A stretch of 64,000 nt of DNA from Eucommia ulmoides (lineage: Eukaryota > Streptophyta > Magnoliopsida > Garryales > Eucommiaceae). Under the pieces are notes generated by a model that did no database searches, was not told the DNA's origin, and saw only the letters and a program-made list of their open reading frames with translations. The stretch is from positions 9,867,726 through 9,931,725 of the forward strand of contig CM028327.1 of NCBI GenBank assembly GCA_016647705.1, written 5' to 3'. Shown piece by piece: positions 53,010 to 62,839 of the stretch. Position numbers and translations under genes: made by a program. Each line of letters opens with the position of its first letter. Position 1 is the first letter of the stretch.

Positions 53010-53647
53010 ATTAAATTTGTTTTAGAATTAATAAACCAGTATTTTTTTAAAAAAATAATATTTTTTTGGGTTTATATTTTTATTTTTATTTTTTTATTAA
53101 TCTTTTCATTTTTTTTAAGAGATTCCTATTTTTTAAAATATTTTAAACAACTAAAAAAAAATATTTTTATTTTTTTTAAAGGAAATTCTTATTTTTTAAA
53201 TATTTTAAACAACTAAAAAAAATGTAAGAATTTAATAGAAAAAAAAAATTGCCGATCGATTTCATCATTTTTTTTTTATTAATATTTTCATTTTTGTAAG
53301 GAGATTCCATTTTTTAAAATATTTTAAACAACTAAAAAAAGTATTTAAGAATTTAATGGAAAAAAATTTGACATCCATTCAATTCACATGGTCAATTTTT
53401 TCTCTATAGGAGTGAAGAACTTTAATTTGTTAGGTTTGTACGATTTTTGTCTTTTTTTTATAGGCTTTGCAGTAAATCTTAATTTTTAATTTTTATAGTA
53501 CTTTGCACTAAACTTTATAGTCTTTCAAATATATTTTGGATTATATGTATCCTTACCGTAAATCGATTTTTTTTCTTTTACAGTAATCACATGTCGATCT
53601 TTTACTTTTGTAGTATTGAAATATAAAATCTTATCTTTTTTTCTTTC

Positions 53648-53678
<31 letters not shown>

Positions 53679-54400
53679 CAATTTTTTTAAATAATGTATT
53701 TTTTTTTAACAAACTGGCCGTCGGATGGCCGGTTTAACTGGCCCTCCAACTGCCCTTTGTTTTTTTGTTTTAAGAATTAATTTTTTTTAGAATTAATAAA
53801 CCAGTATTTTTTAAAAAAAATTAATATTTTTTTCGGTTTATTTTTTATTTTTATTTTTTTATTAATATTTTCATTTTTTTTAAAAGAGATTCCTATTTTT
53901 TTAAATATTTTAAACAACTAAAAAAAATATTTTTTTATTAATATTTTCATTTTTTTTAAAGGAGATTCTTATTTTTTAAATATTTTAAACAACTAAAAAA
54001 ATATGAAAGAATTTAATAGAAAAAAAGAATTGCCAATCGGTTTCATCATTTTTTTTATTAATATTTTAATTTTTTTTTAAAGGAGATTCCATTCTTTTAA
54101 GTATTTTAAACAACGAAAATAAAAATAAAAATTGACATCCATTCAATTCACATGGTCAATTTTTTCTCTATGGGGTGAAGAACTTTAATTTGCTAGGTTC
54201 GTACGATTTTTGTCTTTTTTTATAGGTTTTGCAGTAAATCTTAATCTTTAATTTTTGCATAGCCTTTCAAATATATTTTGGATTCTATGTATCCTTACCG
54301 TAAACCGATTTTTTTTTTCTTTTACAGTAATCACATGTTGATATTTTACTTTTGTAGTACTGAAATATCAATTTTTTTTTTTGGTAGCATTGACAAATGT
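53010..54400 (+). repeat. Tandem duplication of about 0.75 kb, AT-rich
   Basis: Copy 1 (about 53010-53645) and copy 2 (about 53775-54375) share AGAATTAATAAACCAGTATT, TTGACATCCATTCAATTCAC, GGTCAATTTTTTCTCTAT and ACAGTAATCACATGT. A GC dyad (53710-53734) lies at the junction. Pieces recur inverted at 56050-56380. No coding content. Confidence 0.7.
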
Positions 54401-54589
54401 TCTCTGATTCCCATTATATATATATATATAAATTCTTTGAATAAATTTGGTTTTAATATATTTTTTTTTTACGTTTTCTCTATTTTAAAAAATTAGATTT
54501 ATTCTATAAATACTTTTCATTTGTCTTTCATTTTTTAATTACATTCATCATATTCTTCTGTTAGAGTTCTTTACAGTTTTGTGTTAATT

Positions 54590-54665
54590 TAAAAATTTGG
54601 AGTTGTAGCTTAATCTACCATTTGAGGTTAGTAATAACACTTTATTTTAAAAAAAATATTTTGAT
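54590..54665 (+). promoter_or_regulatory. Leader exon and donor like the PMD/MURA leaders
   Basis: TTTGGAGTTGTAGCTTAATC then TACCATTTGAG|GTTAGTAATAACAC is a diverged copy of the module at 48475-48554, placed about 0.25 kb before the start codon at 54875. Confidence 0.5.
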
Positions 54666-54874
54666 GTAAATATATGTTTTTAGTAAAATTATTATGATGT
54701 AAATATACGTTTTTTAGGTTCGAATTTGTGCAATTTTATTTTTAATTTTTTAAAGAAGAATATTTATTGATTAATTATTTAAAATGTTAATATATGGTTT
54801 TACCTTAGATTTTGTATAGTTATGTTTTTATCCAAAATATATTTATATTTTATTTGTTTCATAAATCAGTTCAA

Positions 54875-55644
54875 ATGGCAAGTGGATGTCGTAACGATAA
54901 GGGCAAAGGCAAGGAACAAATAAAGATCTATTGCATTGGTGAGGGTTCAAGGACAAGAAACCATGCTAGGTACCAAGATGAGATAGGTACGTGAATCCAA
55001 ATACGCTGGTCAAAGGTTATACATTGAGGCGAAGACGAACCCTGCCGTCCACTACTATGGTATGACGCCCAAGAGAGATTGTGTTACCTACAAGACGCGT
55101 GCGGTCCATGGGATGTTATTACAGATATCACTAGTGTTCAATAACAATTAGATCTCTCTGGTGCATGGCTGAATCCCATCACGAGAAAACAAACTTTCTT
55201 AGTACATGATAATCCTTTCAAACAAATTGTTCGATGGGTCAATCGTCATTACCACGGGACTTACAACTATACCAAATGGGGCAAGGATGGTGAAGAAGCA
55301 AAGAAATTACAATAGCTATCGCTAATGGCAAAAAAATATCTTTATGAGGCAAGGTCTCATATGTACGACCTAAAAATTCCGAAATTAAGGTCTTTCAAAA
55401 TTTTGAAAAAGAACCAGATAACATTGGTAAAATTTGCCACACATTGAAACGAGAAATTAAACAAATGGAGAAACGAATTCATGTCAAAGAAAGACTTAAT
55501 TAGATTCGAAAAATCAATGCCCCAAATGCAAACGAGCAGACGTTAAAGTACTTTATCAATCCCAAATACACTGATGAGCTAGAATTATCTGATTACGAAG
55601 ATGGAGAGATTCATTACGAATGGTTTGATAAAACGCGTGAATAG
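54875..55644 (+). pseudogene. Unrecognised transposon gene, decayed
   Basis: The frame opens MASGCRNDKGKGKEQIKIYC and shows coding-like sequence: WYDAQERLCYLQDACGPWDV, LSGAWLNPITRKQTFLVHDN, FKQIVRWVNRHYHGTYNYTK, AKKYLYEARSHMYDLKIPKL. A shifted frame ends YTDELELSDYEDGEIHYEWF. Three or four stops and at least one frameshift break it. I do not recognise the family. Its position just inside the right subterminal repeats, opposite in orientation to the transposase and PMD genes, and its shared leader suggest a third gene of the same transposon. A DNA-binding or MURB-like accessory role would be a guess. Confidence 0.55.
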
Positions 55645-55827
55645 TTGTAGATGCTATAAAAGTTCAATTACATGAACTATTTTGTAATTTATGTAATGTT
55701 TTATTTTTGTAATGATTAATTGTACTGCATAAAGCATTTAATTTTAGTATGATGCTTATTAATTGTACTAAATAAGTTCAAAGCACTATTGAAAGGATGT
55801 TTTAATACTTATATACTACAGAATCAA

Positions 55828-56064
55828 CTCATCCGACCAACTTGACGATTATTTAAAAAATATTCACTATTCCGTTTTGATTTTTTTAAGTTTTAGTATG
55901 TAGTCTTAGTAACACAATTTCTGTACAAAAAAATTGGGTTCATTTCGATTACAGATAAACTATCTTTTGTTAACTCAAAGTTGCCAAAAAAAAACCTGCA
56001 CAACCAGCTCATCCGACCAACTTTGACGATTATTTAAAAGTTATTCACTAGTCTGTTTTGATTG
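55828..56064 (-). repeat. Right subterminal repeats, inverted relative to 41575-42117
   Basis: Two units (55828-55986 and 56008-56064, partial) start CTCATCCGACCAACTT-GACG and continue ATTATTTAAAA, AAATTGGGTTCATTTCGATT and TTAACTCAAAGTTGCC, the complement of the left 187-bp units. They bracket the transposase, PMD and third gene. Confidence 0.7.
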
Positions 56065-56383
56065 AGATTTACTGCAAAGTCTATAAAATTTTTGCAATCC
56101 TATACTGGCAAAAAAAAAAATGTTAAATAAAAAATATGAAAAAAGATAAAAATCGTACAAAACCTAACAAATTAAAGTTTTGCACTCCTATATTTCATTT
56201 ATAATTCAGACTACTGTAAAAGAAAAAGTAAAAGAAAAAAATATTAAACATGGGAATTGAATGGATGTCAATTATTATTTCTTTTCTATTAGATTCTTAC
56301 ATATTTTTTTTTAAAGTTGTTTAAAATATTTAAAAAATCGAAATCTCCTTAAAAAAAAAATATTAATAAAAAAAAAATGATTC

Positions 56384-56524
56384 AAACCAGCAGTCCCACG
56401 ACCGGTTTCTCAAAAAAAATATTATATATTAAAAAAAATTAAAAAAAAAAAAAAAGCTTTCTCCAAAAAAAAATATATATATAATTAAAAAAAATGAAAT
56501 CCGCCTTGGGATGGTGGAAATCAA
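56384..56524. repeat. GC dyads near 56.4 kb
   Basis: AAACCAGCAGTCCCACGACCGGTTT-type (56384-56408) and a weak GAAATCCGCC...GGTGGAAATC (about 56499-56523), in A-rich sequence. Confidence 0.55.
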
Positions 56525-56579
56525 ATTTTGACATTTTTAAGTCCAACGACTGGAATATCGTTAAAAAAAAAATATTAAA

Positions 56580-56800
56580 AAAAAAACACCCCTTTCATAT
56601 TCCTATATAAACATCTATTTACATTTACAAACACATTTCTCTATTCTTCTAAAAAAATTGTGTATTATTTGCTTCTGCCATAGCCATGTTTTTAATTACT
56701 AATGAACTCTTTTTGCTCCTGCCGTGGCAATGTTCTTCTTTCGCAACTATCTACGACTTTCTATTTCAAAGGTGACTGAAACTATATTATTTTCTTAATT
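56580..56800 (+). promoter_or_regulatory. Promoter-like unit, copy 1
   Basis: TTCATATTCCTATATAAACATC gives a TATA box at about 56605. It is followed by a leader with GCTTCTGCCATAGCCATG and TCTTTCGCAACTATCTACGA. The unit recurs at about 62840-63250, there partly duplicated. A short frame (MFLITNELFLLLPW...) is not supported as a gene. Confidence 0.45.
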
Positions 56801-57039
56801 AGTTTGGTTTCTTAAATAGAGGTAGTTCCCGAATTCAAATAAGTATTATTGGATTTATTTCGTGTATGGATAAACTATTATTTATTAACTTCAGATTTAG
56901 CCGATCGAGAACTTCAACCTCCTTATGTCTTCCACGTGTTGTCTAGGATATTGAAAAGCGCGCACCATGTCTTTCCCTAAATAATAGTAAGGGAAACAGA
57001 TCCAGATCGAAAAACGTTGAAGCGGCCTGAACTGGTAAA

Positions 57040-57185
57040 TCTTCCGGAAATGAAGGCGTCAACGAGCATAGAGTCCTAAGATCTCGATACTTGACTGTGA
57101 AGAATCGCATCAGCGATAATCGCATCAGAGTTCTTAGATCTCGATATTTCCAAGCCTGACGTTGAGCGTGCATTCGATTATTGAT
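57040..57185 (+). repeat. Repeat with AAGAATCGCATCAGCG words
   Basis: AGATCTCGATACTTGACTGTGAAGAATCGCATCAGCG and a second GAGTTCTTAGATCTCGATAT follow each other here. The same pair of words occurs at 63322-63372. Confidence 0.5.
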
Positions 57186-57311
57186 GACTCACCTCTGATT
57201 GTACTTTCTGGACTACCAAAAAGTGACTTACAAATGATGTTGGATTTGAATGGAGAAGAAGAAAAAATAAAAAACAAACCTCTTCGAAAGCAATGCAAAT
57301 AAATTACACCG

Positions 57312-57824
57312 TTATCGAAACAGCTCATCTGACTAACTTTTGGCGATTTTGTAAAAATCATTCACTTGTTCGTTTTTTATTTTCTAAATTTTATTATGTA
57401 CTGTTACCAACTTTAAAGATTACTTAAAAATTATAGTCTCTGATAATGGTTATATCTCATCCGATCATCTTTTATTTATATATATGTATATGTAATCAAC
57501 AAATTAGATATAAAGAAATAAAAAATAAAAACAATTGACAATCGGACATATAAAGATAAAAAAAAAAAACCCAATCCCAATCTATTGTCACTACAAAAAG
57601 AATATTTTTTTTTTACTATAAATATATATTAATATGTTATTTAAGTTATTATATTATAAAGAAAAAATAAAAATAAAAAACAATTGAGTTCACTAGACAT
57701 TATTTTGGAGCTTCATCTATTATTTGACCTTCTCATTCTACTATCACCGGTATTTTGGAGTTTCAGTTTCATCTATTATTTGAGGTTAGTAATAATACAT
57801 TATTTTAGTTAAATTTTTTAGATG
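57312..57824 (+). repeat. Second set of transposon fragments, inverted
   Basis: A decayed 187-bp unit (57312-57425) precedes two leader copies. The first has TTGAGTTCACTAGACATTAT and GGAGCTTCATCTATTATTTG; the second, 57745-57824, is identical to the complement of 48475-48554. 57828-57905 repeats 55685-55760. Confidence 0.6.
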
Positions 57825-58060
57825 CTATAATTTATGTAATGTTTTAATTTTTTAATAATTAATTGTACTGCTTAAAGTGTTTAATTTTAATATGATGCTT
57901 ATTATTTTAAGTAATTTTATTCATGTGATTTATAAAATAAAATAAAATAAATATTTTTATATATTAATATTTATAAAAAAATAAAAAAAATAAATTAATG
58001 GGTACAAGCTCCTATCAAATACAACACACACAAAATATAAGTATTAAAATTTCATTTTAA

Positions 58061-58097
<37 letters not shown>

Positions 58098-58289
58098 CAT
58101 CCTTTCAATAGTGCTTTGAACTTATTTAGTATAATTGATTCTTTTTTTATTCAGTGTTTATATCTACATACGTGTATATATATATATATATGAGACTTTA
58201 TGTCAATTACAATCACTTCAAACACATTATTGGAGTGAAGTTAGAAATTTTATATCTTGTTTTACAAAAATAAAATGTACACGATTAGA

Positions 58290-58710
58290 GATCTATATCG
58301 TTCAATGGGACGTTATTGAATTTTGGAAGATAAATTTTCATACTCTTTAGACCCAAGAACTCGTTACTCTCCACACTGGGTTGCAAACATGCGAGAGGAA
58401 TATAGTTATAGGGTCAACCAAGCACAAATTATGGGTAAACAGATGCAGGCAGTACAATATTTCAATAGTGCGTCAATTGGCGACCACAATGCCAATAGAC
58501 ACGCTACATAATCTTCAGATAGCGTTGCATCGCTATCGCGAAGAAAATAACCAAATGCAAATTCAAATTTTTCGACACGAGCTTCAAATGACGGCATGTG
58601 AGCGTCTACAAGAAGGTTTCTTTGCCGAAGCGCGTACTTACATGAGATGCTCAAAGAAACCTCAATATCAGTCGGATATTGAAATGTTTGATGATGAGAA
58701 TAATGTTTAA
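58290..58710 (+). pseudogene. Unknown ORF, frameshifted (plus-strand partner)
   Basis: One frame gives DPRTRYSPHWVANMREEYSY then RVNQAQIMGKQMQAVQYFNS. After a shift near 58460-58500 another gives LHNLQIALHRYREENNQMQI, QIFRHELQMTACERLQEGFF and an acidic end (DIEMFDDENN). Hydrophilic, with Arg/Glu/Gln heptad-like character; no family recognised. It faces the minus-strand ORF at 58880-59374. Confidence 0.45.
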
Positions 58711-58879
58711 TGTTTTCGCATTTGTGGTTTGCAATTTCACTATGTATTTCTTTTCAAGTCTAATATATTATTTCTACATTAATTTATGATAACGTTATAG
58801 TCAATTTAATTTTTTTTTGATAATCACACAAAAAAAAAAAAAAAAACAAAAAACAAAAATTCAACTAGCAAAAAAAAAA

Positions 58880-59374
58880 TCATTCTTCATTGGACACGTA
58901 TCCCTCAGACAGATATTCAATGTTGGTTATCACGTTATGATATTCGTTCAAAGAGAGTAGTCTGTTACTTGCAGCAACCATTTTATTGGCTAGTTGGACT
59001 AGATAGTATTGCCTGCTGCGCAACAGCATTCTATTATTTTCTACGCGAATTTGTGTAATAGCATCTTCGATCTCGGTTGTGCTATCAATTATACATCGTC
59101 GAGGCATCTGAAGACTTCGACGATGTGGAACCAATGCATTAAGAGCTATCAAACAAGATACAAGATTATTATACTCTTTCACCTTGTATTCCCATTATTG
59201 GCGTAGCCCAACGCGATACTTTATCGGATTGATGTCTTGCTTGCTCCAGTAGTCGTCGTAATATAGTTTTAGAACCCAATGACTTAAGTGATCCCAGGGA
59301 CCAGGCCAATCCCAAACACCATATGAGTTTTTCTCACTTGAAAAACCATATGAACTTTCTTCACTTGAGTTCAT
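58880..59374 (-). pseudogene. Unknown ORF with one in-frame stop (minus-strand partner)
   Basis: The start MNSSEESSYGFSSEKNSYGV at 59374 is followed by WDWPGPWDHLSHWVLKLYYD. A TAA interrupts the frame at 59195-59197, and EYKVKEYNNLVSCLIALNAL...ITQIRVENNRMLLRSRQYYL...EGYVSNEE ends at 58880, 164 codons including the internal stop. A TATA-like CACTATAAAAA lies at about 59402-59412, upstream of the ATG. An ENN-M word and an acidic C terminus recall the plus-strand partner. No family recognised; a transposon accessory gene is possible. Confidence 0.5.
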
Positions 59375-60090
59375 ATTTGAAGAGGTTCCAATACAACTCA
59401 GTTTTTATAGTGACACGGTGATTGACAAGCCTCAAATATAAAATCAATTTTATACTTTTGCAGATTGCAGTGACAATTGTATAATTATTGTCCTTGTTTA
59501 CAATAAAAAAATTTGAAAATAAATAAAATTTGAAACAATAATTAAAAATCATTTTTTTTAATTCATTTAAAAATAAATTTTTAAACAATTTATATTCTTT
59601 TAAAAAGGACGAAATAATTGCAGTATGTCAAATCAACTTCAAACTTTTTATTTTACAATAGTTGTCGTTAATTACAATTTTTGGTCAAAAAATCGATTGC
59701 AGAAATTTTATAGGCTTTTCAGAGTAATTATTTTTTTTCCTTTTGTACAATCCAAAATTAAAGTAAATCTTATCTTTTGGTCATAACTTTAATTATTTCT
59801 TGAAGATTCATTTTTTGGGTTAATATTCATTTACAGAAAATTTATTATTTTTTTAGTTTTTTTTCGGATTTTTTTTTTACAATACTTGAATAATTTTTTA
59901 AACAATTTATATTCTTTTTATATATTTTTTTAAATTCGGTTGAAATTGAAATTGTATATATTTTTACAAATTTCAAAATTATATATATTTTAAAAATATA
60001 ATTATATATATTTTCAATTATATAAAATTTTATTTTTCAAAAAATAAATTAAATTGATTCGGTCGGAATCAATTATTTTTAAATTTAATT

Positions 60091-60116
60091 GATTCCGGCC
60101 GTGGACGGCCAGAATC
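60091..60116. repeat. GC dyad in the tandem units
   Basis: GATTCCGGCC-GTGGAC-GGCCAGAATC, one mismatch in 10-bp arms. Homologous places in the next units hold GATTCCGGCTGTCCCACGACCAAAATC-like (61144-61170) and GATTCTCGCC...GGCGGCCAGAATC (about 62289-62316) versions. Confidence 0.75.
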
Positions 60117-61684
60117 AAAATATTAAATGAAATTTTATATAATTGAAAATAGTAAATAAAATTTATAATTAAAATTCTTCAAAATTATATATAATTTTAT
60201 TTTTAAAATATTAAAAAAATTTAAATATTAGAATTCTGCAATTAGAAAATTTCGAAATTAAATGTAATTTTATTTCCAAAAGATGGAAATTATATATAAT
60301 TTTACTTTCAAAAGATTAAAAATATATTTTAAAATCCGAATTTGTATATAATTTTATTTTCAAAGTATTAAAAATATATTTTAAAATTGATCGGCCCGGC
60401 CTTGAGAAGGACGGAATCAAAAAACATATTTTTTTTTAATATTTGAAAAATAAAATTATATATAATTAAAAAAATATTTAATTGAAAATTTTATTTAATA
60501 TTTTTAAATTTTGAGATTTTAATTACTTTCAAAAAATTAAATTTTTTAATTACATTTAATTTTTTTATATATATATTCTTTTAAAAACAACGAAATAATT
60601 GCCTAATTGTCAAATCAACTTCAAACTTTTTATTTTACAATAGTTGTTATTTATATTTTTTGGTCAAAAAACAGATTGCATGCTTTTCAGAGTAATTTTT
60701 TTTTTTCCTTTTGTATAATCCAAAATTGAAGTAAATCTTATCTTTTGTTAGAACTTTAAATATTTGATCAACTTTGCAGAGTAATTATTTTATTTGATTT
60801 CGTACTATTCAAATTCAAGTAAATCTTATCTTTTGGTCAGAACTTTAACTATTTCCTGAAGATTCATTTTTTTGGTCAATATTCATTTACAGAAAATTTA
60901 ATTATTTTTTAGTTTTTTTTTTGGATTTTTTTTTTACAATATTTGAATAATTTTTTAAACAATTTATATTCTTTATATATATATATATTTTTAAATTTGG
61001 CTGAAATTGAAATTGTATATATTTTTACAAATTTCGAATTGTATATATTTTTACAAATTTTGAAATTATATATATTTTTAAAATATTATTATATATATTT
61101 TCAATTATATAAAATTTTATTTTTCAAAAAATAAATCAATTTTGATTCCGGCTGTCCCACGACCAAAATCTTTTTTATTTTATTTTATTTTTGTAAAATG
61201 AAAATTTATATAATTGTACCGGAATCATTTTCTATTTTTTTTTTTTTGAAAAATGAAATTTTATATAATTGAAAATATTTAATAAATTTATAATTAAAAT
61301 TCTTCAAAATTATATATAATTTTATTTTTAAAATATTAAAAAAATTTAAATATTAGAATTTTGCAATTAGAAAATTTCAAAATTAAATGTAATTTTATTT
61401 CCAAAAGATGGAATTATATATAATTTTATTTTCAAAAGATTAAAAATATATTTTAAAATAAAAAATTATATATAATTTTATTTTTGAAGGATTAAAAATA
61501 TATTTTAAAATTGATCGGCCCAGCCTTGAGAAGGCCAGAATCAAAAAATAGATTTTGTTTTTTTAATATTTGAAAAATAAAATTATATATAATTTAAAAA
61601 AATTTAATTGAAAATTTATTTAATATTTTAAAATTTTTAAATTTTAATTACTTTAAAAAAATTAAATTTTTTAATTACACTTAA

Positions 61685-61687
<3 letters not shown>

Positions 61688-61740
<53 letters not shown>
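61688..61740. repeat. (AT)n microsatellite
   Basis: About 50 bp of AT repeats between tandem units two and three. Another 49-bp TA run lies at 42440-42488. Confidence 0.85.
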
Positions 61741-61742
<2 letters not shown>

Positions 61743-62839
61743 TTATTTATATTCTTTTAAAAACGACGAAATAATTGCCTAATTGTCGAATCAACTTCAA
61801 ACTTTTTATTTTCCAATAATTGTCGTTATTTACATTTTTTGGTCAAAAAATAGATTGCAGGCTTTTCAGAGTAATTATTTTTTTTTTCCTTTTGTACAAA
61901 ATTGAAGTAAATCTTATTTTTTGGTCAAAACTTTTTTGTAGAGTAATTATTTTATTTTATTTTGTACTATCCAAATTCAAGTAAATTTTATCTTTTGGTA
62001 AAAACTTTAACTATTTCGAAAAAATTCATTTTTTGGGTCAATATTCATTTATAGAAAATTTAATTATTTTTTAGTTTTTTCTTGGATTTTTTTTTTTTTT
62101 TTACAATATTTGGATAATTTTTTAAACAATTTATATTCTTTTTAAACATTTTTTTAAATTCGGTTGAAATTGAAATTGTATGTATTTTTACCAATTTCGA
62201 AATTATATATATTTTTACAAATTTCGTAATTATATATATTTTCAATTATATAAAATTTTATTTTTCAAAAAATAAAAAAAATAAAAATTGATTCTCGCCC
62301 TAGGGCGGCCAGAATCTTTTTAATTTTTTTTTTTGTAAAATGAAAATTTATATAATTGTACCAGAATCATTTTCTAATTTTTTTTCTTCGAAAAATGAAA
62401 TTTTATATAATTGAAAATATTAAATAAAATTTACCATTAAAATTCTTCAAAATTATATATAATTTTATTTTTAAAATATTAAAAAAATTAAATATTAGGA
62501 TTTTGCAATAAAAAAATTCAAAATTAAATGTAATTTTATTTCCAAAAGATGGAAATTTACATAATTTTATTTTCAAAGTATTAAAAATATATTTTAAAAT
62601 TGATCGGCCTGGGCTTGAGAAGGCCGGAATAAAAAAATAGGTTTTTTTTTTAATATTTGAAAAATAAAATTATATATAATTTAAAAAAAATTAATTGAAA
62701 ATTTTATTTAATATTTTTAAATTTTGAAATTTTATACTTTCAATTTTTTTTTTTTTAATTACTATTAATTATATATATATATATATATATGTACTAGAGA
62801 GGATCCGACCATGCTATGGACGGATTCATATTCATTATC

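Larger units (their letters stand above)
59594..62780 (+). repeat. Three tandem AT-rich units of about 1.0-1.2 kb
   Basis: TTCTTTTAAAAA-GACGAAATAATTGC landmarks lie at about 59596, 60580 and 61755; ACAATA-TTG-ATAATTTTTTAAAC at about 59879, 60939 and 62102. Each unit carries a dyad of the GATTC flavour plus a GATCGGCC...CTTGAGAAGG...GGAATC dyad (60389, 61511, 62600). No coding content. Confidence 0.75.

Noticed and set aside
40562..62827. GC dyads as a CRISPR array
   Set aside because: Spacing is irregular (hundreds to thousands of bases), repeats are degenerate and the context is plant nuclear DNA.
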